A stretch of 64,000 nucleotides of DNA from Eublepharis macularius (GCF_028583425.1 NC_072794.1:23867232-23931231), one strand, 5' to 3'; positions 22,014 to 33,394 are shown, counted from the first letter of the stretch. The notes: a model not told the origin generated them from the sequence alone. Numbers and translations are program-made.

Positions 22014-22135
22014 AGTTTTGGAGAAAATGGCTGCTTTGGAGGGTGGACTCCATGGCATCATATCCCACTGAGGTTCCCCGAACCGGCCCTGCCCAGGGTC
22101 CACCCCCCCCCCCAAATCTCCAGGAACTCCCTAAG
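22014..22135 (-). mobile_element. Partial AGGGTTGCCA-family element
   Basis: The complement of the family core is visible (GGAGAAAATGGCTGCTTTGG, AAATCTCCAGGAACTCCC). The outer ends are missing. Confidence 0.55.
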
Positions 22136-22557
22136 CCATTATGTTGCTGGCCTATGAATTCCCCACACCTCTTGCATCTCTTTCTGTAGCCCACACTGGG
22201 AACGGCTGCCTAGGATGATGAATCAGGCTTTGCCAGGGAGCAGACAGGAACCTGCCTCCGTGTATAAATGTACGTCAATGCTTTCCCTCCTTACCCTGTG
22301 ATAGGAAAGGTTGTTTGGAGTCAATGCGTTGTTTGTGAATGGCTCATAAACAGATCATAAAATCAGGCCGGGCTTCGAAGCAGACGTTTTGCACCCATCG
22401 CTTTATCGGATCGTACCAGGTAGAGCCGGCATCAGCACTTGGCAAGACGGGGCAGCTACCAGGGCCTGGGGATTCTGGTGGGGCCGTTGCTGCTGACCCC
22501 TTATTCACACATCTCCTTTGATGGCTGCACTCACACTCTTCCATTGCCTGCTTCTGA
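22136..22557. other. Intergenic DNA
   Basis: I see no gene or repeat family here. Short overlapping open frames have no motif. Confidence 0.4.
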
Positions 22558-22860
22558 GAGCCAAGCTACAAGTGACTTTTTTCACGTGGAGAACACTTGA
22601 TCGTTTTCGCAAGTTTTCCTGGGAACTGAAGTCCAAGTGTCCTTCCCCTCTCTGTTAGAATCGCTGCCTGAAGAGCCAGAGAAAGCCGGCTGCAGCAGCA
22701 GCTTTTGCAAGTCATTCCTCCAATCACAAGCCTGCTCTCAACGATCTTTGAGGGCGGGCAGCTGCAACTTTCTCCCTGGGCGTCTTGCTCCCGGGGAGCT
22801 GCTCTGGAGAAAGCCGACATGTCGGTGAAAGTTGCAGCTGCCCGCCCCCAAAGATCGTGC
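22558..22860. mobile_element. Truncated GAGC-TNA family element
   Basis: The left end GAGCCAAGCTACAAGTGA follows TGA (22555-22557), as in intact copies. The matching right end is absent. Inside, GATCTTTGAGGGCGGGCAGC (22743 on) faces its complement GCTGCCCGCCCCCAAAGATC (about 22836-22856), with a TCGGTGAAAG-type centre. Confidence 0.5.
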
Positions 22861-24114
22861 CTCCTCTGCTCCCAGCTGCATATGCTGCCTAGCACTGTTG
22901 GAGAAGGACATGTGGGTGGTGCACAAAGCATCAATGCTCCTGGTTGCCATGACAGTGGTACTCCTAGCTGTACCATGATCATCAGAAAAGGGCCTGCAGG
23001 CAGCATGGGCAGCTGTGACTGCAGGTGGTAGGAGATGGATGCACAGGCACGTAGAGGCATATGGGGTGGGGGGACAAGAAGGGGAGCATAGCATTGGGCA
23101 TACTGGGGGCTCTGCTCACTGTCTGCCCAGGGACCCCAAAACCCGGGACTGGCCCTGACAACAAGCTTGTCGCAGGGGCTTTCCTCGGTGGGAGAGAAGA
23201 AAGAGCCATGGGTGAAATATAGAGATAAAAAGAACAGCATCTGTTTTGCCTTTAAACATAGTCTTAAATAGCTAGCTGGCTGGCCTGCATTTCTTCCTTC
23301 GGTATGATGCGATGGTTGGGATGGGAGTGAATAGCAATTGGATAGCCCAGAAATATACTTCTATAGTCAAGAGCACCTGCTAATTCCCCTGTGCTTCAAA
23401 AGTGTGGACATTTAAGTTGAACCACAACTTCTGCACTCACGCATCTCTTCTCCTTACTTGGCCTGCCTCTCTACCACTGCTTCTCCCCCTACCCCAGTGG
23501 TACTCATTCCACAGTTTGTGGACAGCCATCCTTGCAATCCACGTCAGCCCAAATAGCCATATGACTGCTCTGTGTTCCTGTGTACTGCCCTATCTATAAC
23601 CTTTCAAATTACCAGAATACGTCTCTGAGCAGCCTTTCAGTTCTCCAGAACTTTTTTTTATTATGCTGATTGTTAAAAAAAAATGCTTCTCTACGTTAAA
23701 AGCAACCTTCAAGTTGAACTTTAGCATTGCAGGTCATAAGATGTTGTGGAACAGGATGGGCCCTTTACTTCCATCCCTGGCCCGAGGAACGAGGCCTGCA
23801 GCTGAGGGAAGCTCACTGTTTACCCATCCCCCAGCCCTTCCTGCAACAACCATGTAGGAGCTAAGTGCCAACCGTAAGTGCAACCAATAGCCATGGCCAT
23901 TTTTCTGGAACTTGGGGGCAGGAAGTGCCACACTGGGAAATGGTACCCAGAAGAGCCATAAGTGGCTGCTCAGCCACTGAACATTGCTACCCTATCCTCT
24001 ATACTTCTGATGGAGGCACCTCCGACTCCTCCCATAGGACATTCACTCTTCAAAACCTATCAGAGAGAGAGAGAGAGAGAGAGTCCTCCCAGTAAGAGAG
24101 AATGCTTTCAGGAT
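22861..24114. other. Intergenic DNA; (GA)n tract
   Basis: No exon is supported. A 224-residue open frame on the minus strand across 22566-23240 is compositionally biased and overlaps a repeat. A (GA)n microsatellite lies at 24062-24083. Confidence 0.45.
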
Positions 24115-24127
24115 CACAGAACAGTGT

Positions 24128-24524
24128 TGGTTGTTGTGGGTTTTCTGGGCTGTATTGCCGTGGTCTTGGCATTGTAGTTCCTGACGTTTCGCCAGCAGCT
24201 GTGGCTGGCATCTTCAGAGGTGTAGCACCAAAAGACCTCCTCAGGATACAGTGAAGCCTCCCGCCATTAACATTCCACACCCTGGGAACTCTTACAGGAT
24301 GACTCAGCTCAACCCCATCCCTCCTGAGTAGATATAAATGACCTGCCAACATCTTTTCCACATTGTGACACTGAGAGATCTCTGTCTTTTGGTGCTACAC
24401 CTCTGAAGATGCCAGCCACAGCTGCTGGCGAAACGTCAGGAACTACAATGCCAAGACCACGGCAATACAGCCTGGAAAACCCACAACAACCATCGTTCTC
24501 CGGCCGTGAAAGCCTTCGACAATA
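24128..24524. mobile_element. Inverted-dimer repeat with hammerhead-like cores, second family
   Basis: Perfect 13-bp flanks CACAGAACAGTGT lie at 24115-24127 and 24525-24537. The inverted arms are TGGTTGTTGTGGGTTTTC ... GAAAACCCACAACAACCA. Only the right arm continues into a tail of about 32-34 bp (TCGTTCTCCGGCCGTGAAAG onward). The right arm contains CTGAAGA, stem GCCAGC...GCTGGC, then GAAACGTCAGG. The left arm is its inverted copy. The layout equals that of the first family. Confidence 0.8.
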
Positions 24525-24589
24525 CACAGAACAGTGTCTTAACACAGTTCTTAGAGATTAGTTCCTCACTGACTTTAATGGGGCATATA

Positions 24590-24832
24590 ACAACAACAAC
24601 ACTGGATTTATATACCACCCTTCAGGACAACATAATGCCCACTCAGAGCAGTTTATGAAGTATGCTATTATCCCCACAACAATCACCCTATGGGTGGGGC
24701 TGAGAGAGCTCTGAGAGAGCTGTGACTGACCCAAAGTCACCCAGCTAGCTTCAAGTAGAGGAGTAGGGAATCAAACCTGGTTCTCCAGTTTAGAGTCCCA
24801 CCGCCCTTAACCACTACACCAAACTGGCTCTC
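24590..24832 (-). mobile_element. tRNA-derived SINE (Sauria-related)
   Basis: The 3' tail (CAAC)n and GATTTATATACCACCCTTCA at left and CCACTACACCAAACTGGCTC at right mark a minus-strand copy. The same subfamily lies at 29095, 56519 and 61350. Confidence 0.85.
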
Positions 24833-25734
24833 AGAACCAGACCACACAGCACCCTGCCTAGAACCGGACACACTGTCTAGAACCAGACCACACAGCACCC
24901 AAATTCCTAATTACATCCACAAGACCCTAGCTCTTGCAAAGAGGTTGGAAGTCTGTTCTAAAGCTTCCCTCAGGCATGTGGTGAAAACACTGAACTGACA
25001 GAAGGATAAAGAACTGTGCAGTTAGTGACATCTACTGTCACAAGAGGGCAGAACAAATGTTCATTTAGAAGGCATTCAAAGAAGGTGATGTTCATAGTTA
25101 GTCCTATCTAAAATGACAACCCACAGACAATCCACCCACAGCAGCAGCCAGAGCGGAATATCCCTCTACAAGTAATGCTATCATAGCTTCAGTCCATGTT
25201 GGGCTAGCAGGACTCTATCATCTGTAGCTTTCCCTGCCTCTTCCACTTGCTGTCTTCCTACTTCACATATGTTCTGCAGAGCACATTTTGAAAACCACTG
25301 GTGTTAGAAGTGATTTTCTCTTCAGCACTAAATCCCAAAAGTTGTCACGTTGTCAGTGGAGAATTGGAGCTAATGTGATATTACTATGAAGTAAGCTTCT
25401 ACCTTCCCTCTTAAAACTCAAAATCTGTTTGAAACTATATACTAAAAAACTAACTCTGTTTCTTGGGGTTTGGGTAAAATCTCCAAAGTCCTGAAATGCC
25501 TTCTGGGTAGGATTGTTTTGATTTATTTGTCCAGAAATTACCCCCTCCCTCACCACCACCCCAACGCACACAATATAGCAAAAGAAAGTAAATCAATTAC
25601 TGCTTTTTCAAAATTTAAACAGGAATGCCTTTTTGGAATACAGATATTTTCAAGTTAACACTTCAAAGGGAAGATGTATGATTTCCACCAGCATCGGAAG
25701 AACACAAAGTAGGATGGGAAAGCATTTATGAAGG
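24833..25734. other. Intergenic DNA
   Basis: Nothing is recognised except a short duplicated phrase, AGAACCAGACCACACAGCACCC, at about 24833-24855 and 24880-24900. Confidence 0.4.
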
Positions 25735-25845
25735 GAGTTTTGACTCTTGAAAGCTTATACCCTGAAAATCTTGTTGGTCTTTAAGGTACTACTGGACTAG
25801 AATATTATTGTTCTTCTGCAGACTAACATGACTGCCCTCCTAAAA
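25735..25845 (+). mobile_element. Decayed single-arm relative of the hammerhead-like repeats
   Basis: CTTGAAAGCTTATACCCTGA, CTTGTTGGTCTTTAAGGTAC, TACTGGACTAGAAT and GCAGACTAACATGACTGCCC parallel the unit seen at 9350. The core GAAAGCTTATA is kept but CTGANGA is not. Confidence 0.55.
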
Positions 25846-25849
25846 ATAT

Positions 25850-25978
25850 CTTTGAGGTAAGGTTTAGAGCATGTGGCTGGCCCAAGGCCACCGAGAGACC
25901 TTCCATAGCAGAGTGGGAATTTGAACCTGGGTCTCCCAGATCCTAGTCTGTTGCTCTAACCACTACACCACACTGGGA
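25850..25978 (-). mobile_element. Sauria SINE, 5' part
   Basis: GGCTGGCCCAAGGCCACCGA, TTTGAACCTGGGTCTCCCAG and CTCTAACCACTACACCACAC are the complement of the head and box B region. Confidence 0.8.
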
Positions 25979-26489
25979 CTCATAAATGTAAATCTCAATA
26001 ACTTGCATAAAGTATGTTCTTGCAATGCATCCCCTTGAAGGAAACCCAAAATCATGGGGAGGAGAAGAGCAGCTTTCTCATGGTTCCATTTTCCACATGT
26101 ACCCAGAGGAGCACAGCTTTGATTGCTTTATCCCTCTGTCCGATTTTTAACTCTTTCCCAGCCTACAGCTGTCATTGGTTGGTCTGGATCGCTGCTCTCA
26201 TTGGCTGTTGCTCGAGTTCATTTCTGTGCTCTATCTGTCATGCTTGTCTTGCCAGCATCCTTGGGCAAAATGCTGAGCAGGTATGCAGATACAGGTAGGG
26301 CATCTGTATATACTCTTCCACAGGGGATCAAGTAAATGGGGAAGAAGGGCTTGGTCCTTTGTCTTTCACTCCAGTGAACCATGTGCTTGGACACAAGTTC
26401 AATCCAGGGCTCTTGCCTTTAGAGCTGTATAGGGTCGAATCCAAAGTACTCTGATGTTTCAATTTTAAAAGCTTAAAAGTTTAAAATAA

Positions 26490-26665
26490 GAGCCAAGCTA
26501 CAAGTGATGAATTACACTTGCCTGGCAAGTGAACAGACTCGCGTGTATTCCTCCCTGTTCACTTGATCAAGTGGAGAGCAAGTGAATGGCAAGTGAACAG
26601 GGAGGAATACACGTGAGTCTGTTCACTTGCCAGGCAAATGTAATACGGCACTTGTAGCTTGGCTC
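26490..26665. mobile_element. Palindromic GAGC-TNA family element, 176 bp
   Basis: Ends GAGCCAAGCTACAAGTG and the complement flank arms built on CTGGCAAGTGAACAGACTCG. TAA at 26487-26489 and TGA at 26666-26668 are compatible with a TNA duplication that has since mutated. Confidence 0.75.
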
Positions 26666-26847
26666 TGAGACAAGCAGGACCATCCATATTCCAATTATCA
26701 GAACACAGCAGGATTTGACCAACACAGTCCGAAGGGAGCAAGTTCCACTTATTTTTATAGCTTCAGTGTAAAACCTTGTTGGCAGGATTGGAGAAGAGGA
26801 AAAGGGCTTTATTCTCTCCTTTTGCCTGTGCTACATGTTATATTACC

Positions 26848-27058
26848 TTGGCCTGGATAGCTCAGGTGAGCCTGATCTTGTTAGATCTCAGAAGCTAAGC
26901 AGGGTCGGCCTTGGTTCGTCATTGGATTGGAGACCTCCAACGAAGACCAGGGTTGCAGAGGCAGGCAATGGCAAACCACCTTTGTTAGTCTCTTGCCTTG
27001 AAAAACCCACCAGAGGTCGCCACAAGTCAGCTATGACTTCAGGGCACTCTCCACCACC
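26848..27058 (+). mobile_element. 5S rRNA-derived SINE
   Basis: GATCTTGTTAGATCTCAGAA, GCTAAGCAGGGTCGG and TTGGATTGGAGACCTCC (26872-26940) follow the 5S rRNA sequence including its internal promoter. The downstream body has GGCAATGGCAAACCACC and AAGTCAGCTATGACTTCAGG. It is a retroposon, not a 5S gene, because the 5S part is partial and fused to the body. A body-only copy lies at 29527-29612. Confidence 0.85.
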
Positions 27059-27893
27059 ACATGTCACACTGTTAAGAACTCCGAGCGGCCAGTATCCAAC
27101 ATTCCTCTCAGCAACGCCAGGGAACAAGCCAGTGTCCCTATGAGTCTCCCATACTTAACCCTGAAACATTCACATGCAGGAATTCACCTCCACCTCAGCA
27201 AGAGTCGATAGGGAGCTCTGACCCCTCCCCCCATGCAATGCAAGGTATCAACATAGAGAAAGAAGGGATGGAAATGTTATTTCAACCTTGGCTGACTGAT
27301 AGGCTCAAATAGGGGCTTTCCCTAGTGGGAAGGGAGTCAGTCTTCTGGAAGCCAACTTGGCAGGGAGTGTATTTGCTAGATAGTTCAAGAAAAATCAAAG
27401 AAACTAGAGGTAGAATCTTGGTTAGTCTAAAGGGGAAGAGTTTATGAGATGAACGTTTGGGAGAAACATGGCAGAAGTTATCTGAACAATTCCCTTGGGT
27501 GTCAAGGAGTTTCAAACAACTGTCTACTGAGACTGACCATCTTCCTCACCATTGTCTGTTCTGATTGGCAGCGATTCTCCTGAACTCCTTTTGGAGCCCT
27601 GCTGCCCCAGACCCAAGTTTACTTTATGTACAATTCCATGATTTCCTTCCTTTTTGAAAAAATGCAAATCAGCTAGTCAGGTTGTGACCAGTGAGGGAAG
27701 AGCTTTTTTAGCTCATACCTTGCCAGTCGTCTGTCCACTTAAAAAAAAAATCACCCTTCCCCCGCTTCTTTCCAAGAGGCACTTTAAGGGGGGGGAAGCG
27801 TTGAGAAAAACAGTCATAGAACTATATGTACCATACAGTTTAGCACTCTGACCCTAGAACTTTCTGCATGCAACGTTCATTGTCTGCCACTGC
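27059..27893. other. Intergenic DNA
   Basis: There are no recognised features. Short open frames are unconvincing. Confidence 0.4.
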
Positions 27894-28095
27894 GAGCCAA
27901 GCTACAAGTGACGCCTGACACAGGTTGGACACTTGTCAGCTTACCTCAAGATCTGATGGGAAATGTAGGCATCCTGGTTTTACAGCTTGGCACTCCATTA
28001 CAGCTGCAAGACCAGGATGCCTACATTTCCCATCAAAACTTGAGGGAAGCTGAGAAGTGTCCAACCTGTGTCAGGCGTCACTTGTAGCTTGGCTC
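27894..28095. mobile_element. Palindromic GAGC-TNA element, 202 bp
   Basis: Ends GAGCCAAGCTACAAGTGA and the complement flank arms containing CACAGGTTGGACACTTGTCA and CCATTACAGCTGCAAGACC at the centre. The target duplication is no longer clear (TGC against TGA). Confidence 0.75.
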
Positions 28096-28707
28096 TGAGC
28101 TGTGGGTGCCCTCTGGAGGCCATTCGCTTCTGCAACTGCACACTTTTCCAATATTGGGAAGATTGCCAATGGCTGTCTTGTTAATGGCTTTCTCCATATT
28201 TCACTAGTCATCCTAAGATGACCTTTCTAAAATCCAAGAATTCTGGTCTTCTCTGCTCCCATAGGTCAAACCAGTGGTCCATCTGTTCCAGATCTGTGTC
28301 TCACACAGTGGCCAGCCAGTGCTCTAGAGGGCCAACAACAGGGCATAGAGGCCTAGGCCTTCCTCTGATATTTCCTCCTGGCACTGGTATCCAGAGGTTT
28401 ACAGCCTCTAAATGTGAAGGTTCCCTTTAGCCATCATGGCTAGTCGCCAAGCCACTGACAGACCTATCATCCATGAATCTGTTAAATATCCTGCCTAGTT
28501 TCAGTTTCAAAGGGCAGATAATTTTCTAAGGAAGGTAGCAAGGGATGTTCCTGAGCCTTGGATGCAACCCATTCTGTGAACATATAGGATGGGCTGATGC
28601 TTACACAAAAATAGATTTTCAGCTATATACTGAATGGCCCCTTTCCTACAAGCAGGGAAAGGAGGTGTTTGGTCAAGAACCATGAACGCCTCTTAGCAAG
28701 GCCAGTC
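28096..28707. other. Intergenic DNA
   Basis: Contains an old repeat-like phrase (AGACCTATCATCCATGAATC, TAGTTTCAGTTTCAAAGGGC) but no assignable family. Confidence 0.35.
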
Positions 28708-28710
28708 TGA

Positions 28711-28944
28711 GAGCGGGACCACAAGTGACGCCTGACACAAGTTGGACACTAGTCAGCTTCCCTCAAGTTTTGATGGGAAATGTAGGCATCCTGGTCTTGC
28801 AGCTTGACTCTCTGACTGCTGTCCAATGGACTTTTCAACTGTCACTTGTCCAACATTCTGCCAAGCTGCCTACATTTCCCATCAAAACTTGAGGGAAGCT
28901 GGCAAGTGTCCAACCTGTGTCAGGCGTCACTTGTGGTCCCGCTC
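28711..28944. mobile_element. Palindromic GAGC-TNA element with changed ends, 234 bp
   Basis: The interior is the same arm type as 27894, but both ends read GAGCGGGACCACAAGTGACG rather than GAGCCAAGCTACAAG. TGA flanks both sides (28708-28710, 28945-28947). The identical change at both termini shows the ends evolve together. Confidence 0.75.
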
Positions 28945-29094
28945 TGAGACATTCTGGTACCTGTGCTGGACAACCCAAATCCCCCCTCTCACTAATTCAT
29001 CTTAGAACACCCTCCCAGAACTTCTCCTGCACAAGCCCCAGTGAAATGAGCAGGGTGTAGCTTCATGGAAAGGAATACAGTTCCCATTCCCCTC

Positions 29095-29320
29095 AACAAC
29101 AACAACATTTGATTTATATATCACCTTTCAGGACAACTTATGTTGTTATTATCCCCACAACAAAACACCCTGTGAGGTGGGTGGGGCTGAAAGAGCCCTG
29201 AGAGAGCTGTGACTGACCCAAGGTCACCCAGCTGGCTTCAAGTGGAGGAGTGGGGAATCAAACCCGGTTCTCCAGATTAGAGTCCTGCCACTCTTCTTAA
29301 CCACTACACCAAACTGGCTC
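29095..29320 (-). mobile_element. tRNA-derived SINE (Sauria-related)
   Basis: (CAA)n tail plus GATTTATATATCACCTTTCA at left and CCACTACACCAAACTGGCTC at right. Same subfamily as 24590. Confidence 0.85.
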
Positions 29321-29526
29321 AATGGGGCTTAGTCTTGTTCCCACCAACACTATGTGGCTTCAAGTCCTTGTCTTCTCTGCAAGACAAGTCCAGAAGAGTA
29401 GGAAGTTTCTGAGATAGCAAAAGAGTTGTCCATTCTGGTTCAGAGAGGGTCCATGGAAGGAGTAGTCTGTGGAAGGAGCAGCCAAGGGCTGTAGAGCCAC
29501 AAGAGAGTTCTTTCGGTCAAACTTGC

Positions 29527-29612
29527 ACCACCTCTGTTAGTCTCTTACCATGAAAACCCCACCAGGGGTTGCCATAAGTCAACTATGACTTGAGAGCAGG
29601 ATTTTGGTTTTT
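29527..29612 (+). mobile_element. Body fragment of the 5S-derived SINE
   Basis: GTTAGTCTCTTACCATGAAA, CCACCAGGGGTTGCCATAAG and TCAACTATGACTTGAGAGC match the downstream body of the copy at 26848. Confidence 0.65.
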
Positions 29613-31565
29613 TTGAAGTGCCACAGCCACAGTGGCCAGCTTCTGAAGGGCTTCTTAGCTGGCCATGCAGCTCCACCTCTGGTACATTAATGAATCCAAT
29701 CTGAGCTTTACTTGTCCACTGTTCTTCTTTATGAGTAGGACTATCAGGAGTAAGGCCAAGCAATTGGTATGGGTTCCAGCTTGCACTTCTCTTTGCTTGG
29801 AGTTTCACAGGTGATTTGTTTGTGTGAAATGGCGCAAGTAGCATTTGGCATCCAAAAATGTTTAAACCTGTCTCTCGAGATGAAGCAGAATATATGAGTG
29901 CTGCTTTCCAGGAAGGATCCTCAATTCCCTCCACAGGAGTAATCTTCTCCTCTTGGCCCCACTGGTGCTAGCGCCTGCACCGGGGGGGGGGGTCCATTCT
30001 GGGATGAAATGAGTCTGAGGAGTCTGCCTCCTGTGCTGGGTTCTGAAGAGATACGGGACATGGTAGGCTTGCATGGGACAACTTTGGGGTGGACTATGTT
30101 CAACACATGAGATCTGTTTTCCATTTTACTGCTCTGAACGATGCAGTGGATCTCTCATTTGCATTAGAGCTGCCTCTGCCACGTATCACATAGTAATTGA
30201 TCACTGGAATTTACTAGAAAATTTATACACTGGCATTAGTTGTGGTGTTAAGAATATGATAATCTTACCATCAGCCGTCAGGAAAAGGGCCAGAAATGGT
30301 TGACTAATGAAGCCTGCCGATGCCTCTTATCAGATGTAATTGATCGGTAGAGATCACTGGAGGGTAAACAAGCCAACACACTGTTCTTAATGTTTCCTGA
30401 TAACATAACCATTTAGTTTAGGCTTCGTGAAAAATGTTGGCTATTGAGTATCACCCTGATGTCCATCACAAATATGCTTCAAAATAAATTTGGTACCCAT
30501 TAATCTCTTCGTTGTGGGCAAGGCCTGATCGTCAGGTGGTTTTAAAAGATGCAGAGAGAGCCCCCTTGCTATCCTGCTGCTGATCTAGAAACACACTCCT
30601 GAGAGACAGGAACCGAAAAGTACTCTTCGTGGATTCGTCTTCCGTCCACAACGTTCGGGGGGAAAGTCCTGTCGAGTATTTAACCATCCTATCTATGAAA
30701 GAAACAGAGTCCTCAAGAACAATGGATGGGAAACAAGTGAGTATAAATCATTTGTAGTCTAAAGGTGAGAGAGGTTCGTGGAGGATTGGGACAGTTTTCT
30801 CCTGTCACACAGAGCCTGTTGCAGACATGTGTAGGCAATTCCTGTGGTACTCAACTGGGCTGTAATCTACCACTCAGCAAAGTCAGAAGCCGACTTTAAC
30901 CAAAGTGGCTCTTCCTGGGGAGAAAGAGCTACTTCAACTGGAGGAGTTCTCATTAGGCTGGAGAAAGGCTTCCAACTTTGCTGAATAGAGTGGTAGGGTA
31001 AAAGCTGTTGTCTGGACTGTAAGAACCCATCTTTTCATTGGACTTAGTTGTCCCGGCTTAAAACGAAATGCAGCTGAGCCCATCACACATTTGCAATGAT
31101 CACCATGTAACGGGAAATACTGTCAACCTAAATTTACTGATAATTGTAAAGCACGGATTAATGGTTCCGGGTGTTGTCTGCTGGTCCCACACAAAGTGTC
31201 ATGTCTTAGGTCAAAGCTCTTCATTATCAGTGCAGTCTTATGGAGAGTTGCTCCAGCAGCAGGCTTAGACTGGAGTAACTCTACATAGGATTGCATTGTG
31301 AGTTACCGGTTCTCTTAAAAGGCTGAGCGAATGGATTGAGAGAATCTCCTGTTTTCCATCACCACTTTGGGTCAGTCCAGAAGAGACACTTAGGCTAAGG
31401 CGCTCTGGACAAGCTGCAGCCCTGAGCCAAATTCATTTATCCTGTCCAATGGGGATTGATGCCTTTCTGTAAACCACTCTTTTGGTGTGTATGCTTAGGA
31501 AGCATAAGGGAAAGGTTTTCCTAATTTGGCTGAAACTTAAGAGTCTCTCTCCACAAGATATCTTA
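29613..31565. other. Repeat-poor DNA upstream of FMO; candidate conserved elements
   Basis: No exon is certain. Segment 30130-30530 is AT-rich and single-copy in look. It has ATTTGCAT (octamer-like), TAATTGATCACTGG and TGTAATTGATCGG homeodomain-like sites. Segment 31060-31180 is similar (CTGATAATTG, GGATTAATGG). A GTGAGT donor-like site at about 30736 could end a non-coding first FMO exon, but nothing else supports it. Confidence 0.35.
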
Positions 31566-31767
31566 GAGTCAAGCTACAAGTGACGCCTTACACAGGTTGG
31601 ACACTTGTCAGCTTCCCTCAAGTTTTGATGGGAAATGTAGGCGTCCTGGTTTTACAGCTTGGCTCTCCATTACAGCTGCAAGACCAGGATGCCTACATTT
31701 CCCATCAAAACTTGAGGGAAGCTGAGAAGTGTCCAACCTGTGTCAGGCATCACTTGTAGCTTGGCTC
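31566..31767. mobile_element. Palindromic GAGC-TNA element with TTA duplication
   Basis: This copy is nearly identical to 27894, with TTA at 31563-31565 and 31768-31770 as a perfect 3-bp duplication. It lies about 460 bp upstream of the first FMO coding exon. Confidence 0.85.
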
Positions 31768-32232
31768 TTAGAAGAGGATGCTCAAGTGAAAGATCTTACA
31801 TTTGTTCTCCCATTGTGGATACACATGCACTGCTAGGGAGACAGAATGCACTTGAATATAAGACCACACAGAAAGTAAGTCTTGTGTAGAGAGGCTCTAC
31901 ATGGGGCAGCAGTGTTGGGTTTCAATATTTGTGGCAGGATGGTGCCATAACATTTTCACAGCCAGTTTTGCTTTGGATGCTATGTGGCCATCACCCGATG
32001 AACAGTAGAGTTCTATGCATCACTTTTGTCCCCATGCAGAATTTCAGCTTCTGAGAGGTTGAATGAAACTTACCTTTATATTCCTCTCCCCCATGGATCT
32101 TATGTAAAGCAATCTTTATTCCACTTACACTGGCTATGGCTGATTCTCTTGTAACGCTGGAAATGTATTCATTTATTTGCACAATGGCGAGAAAAGATAT
32201 AATGGTTTGATATCTCCTTAATGTAGGCTGGC

Positions 32233-32364
32233 ATGGCAAAGACAGTTGCCATCATAGGAGCAGGAGCCAGTGGTCTAACTGCCATTAAATGCTGCTTGGA
32301 TGAGGGGCTTCAGCCAACATGTTTTGAGAGGAGTGAAGACATTGGGGGCCTTTGGAGGTTCCAG
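32233..32364 (+). CDS. FMO: FMO coding exon 1 (FAD-binding)
   Basis: FMOs are endoplasmic reticulum enzymes that use FAD, NADPH and oxygen to oxygenate soft nucleophiles such as amines and sulfides. This exon encodes residues 1-44. It opens [15 protein letters not shown], and the GAGASG motif (residues 9-14) binds the FAD pyrophosphate. It closes with the DIGGLWRF segment (36-43), a conserved FMO/FAD-contact motif. The start is chosen because the ATG sits in a good context (GGCATGG), six bases after a clear acceptor (AATGTAG), and matches the family N-terminus. The donor is CAG|GTAAGT. The exon ends in phase 0. Confidence 0.96.
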
Positions 32365-32644
32365 GTAAGTAAAGATGTGAGCTTGCTTTGCATTGGTTAG
32401 AATAGCCTGCAATACGGTTCTCTTGCCCATCAACATTCAAGGAAGACCGATGGGTTTTCTGTTTCGCCCACATGTATAAGTTGAATGTGTTTCTAGAGGA
32501 AATCAAGAGGTTGTCAAAATTCTCATGTGAATAAATAAATATAATAACTTAACCCCGTACTTTGGACTTTTCTAAACTCAAAGCTGTATTTAAGTCACGC
32601 AAACTGGCAAGGTTAAGATCTTAGACGTTTATCTAGATAGTTTT

Positions 32645-32825
32645 GGGTAGGTAGCCACGTCAGTCTGCAGTACAACAGCAGAATTTGAGTCCAGTGGCAA
32701 CTTAGAGACCAACAAGATTTTTAGAGTGTAAGCTTTTGATAGTCAAAGCTCCTTTTTTCCGATCTGAGGAAGGGAGGTTTGAATCTCAAAAGTTTATGCA
32801 GTAAAAATCTTGTTGGTCTCTAAGG
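32645..32825. mobile_element. Decayed inverted-dimer repeat (related family)
   Basis: CACGTCAGTCTGCAGTACAA, GAGTCCAGTGGCAACTTAGA and GACCAACAAGATTTTTAGAG face a right arm AAAAATCTTGTTGGTCTCTA. The core reads CTGAGGA, stem-loop, then AAAAG where GAAAG is expected. No target duplication is visible. Confidence 0.55.
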
Positions 32826-33394
32826 TGTCAGATCCCGTAGATCTCCACCTGTAAAAGGTAAACTGCTTTCAAATTATTCAAAAAACATCTTTTAAAGTGT
32901 TAATAATGGCAGAGAGCACATTTTCAATTAAAGAAACCAGGAGTTGATACTCTATCTCCCTCCGCGATGTGACCTCAATCCAAATTGGGGCTGAAAGTGC
33001 AGTTTTCTTTTTACAGTGGGACAGAGATCTCTGTCCATGCTCTTCTACAACTCAAATAATTGATCCAGCACACCATTAAATACTTTAGATACAATAAACC
33101 TCTTTTAAACAACTATTTACATGCTCAGTCATTTGTTTTTCTATATAAAATTGCATCCAAGTGCCCAAAATTGGATCTTTTTGTAGTGTTTTAATTTTGA
33201 TTACTTGTCTGCTTTTATTTCCCAGCCTGCCTTGTCTGAAATATTCCTGGACTTCCAATAGCATGGCAACATGAATCTTGCTGCTGTTAATAAGTTTAAC
33301 ATGACTTCTAGTAATGATATATGGATTTTTTACATATAATTCAGCAGAAGAATGTCAACTCAGTATCCCTGTGAGGGTACTTGCCCTCATTTTT

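Noticed and set aside
22566-23240. 224-codon minus-strand open frame
   Set aside because: It overlaps a truncated palindromic element and is rich in Pro, Ser and Cys without any family motif or splice context.
24062-24083. (GA)n run as a CRISPR or regulatory array
   Set aside because: It is a simple microsatellite; no spaced repeats of CRISPR type occur anywhere in the window.
26848-27058. Genuine 5S rRNA gene
   Set aside because: Only part of the 5S sequence is present with many changes, and it continues into a SINE body without a T-run terminator.
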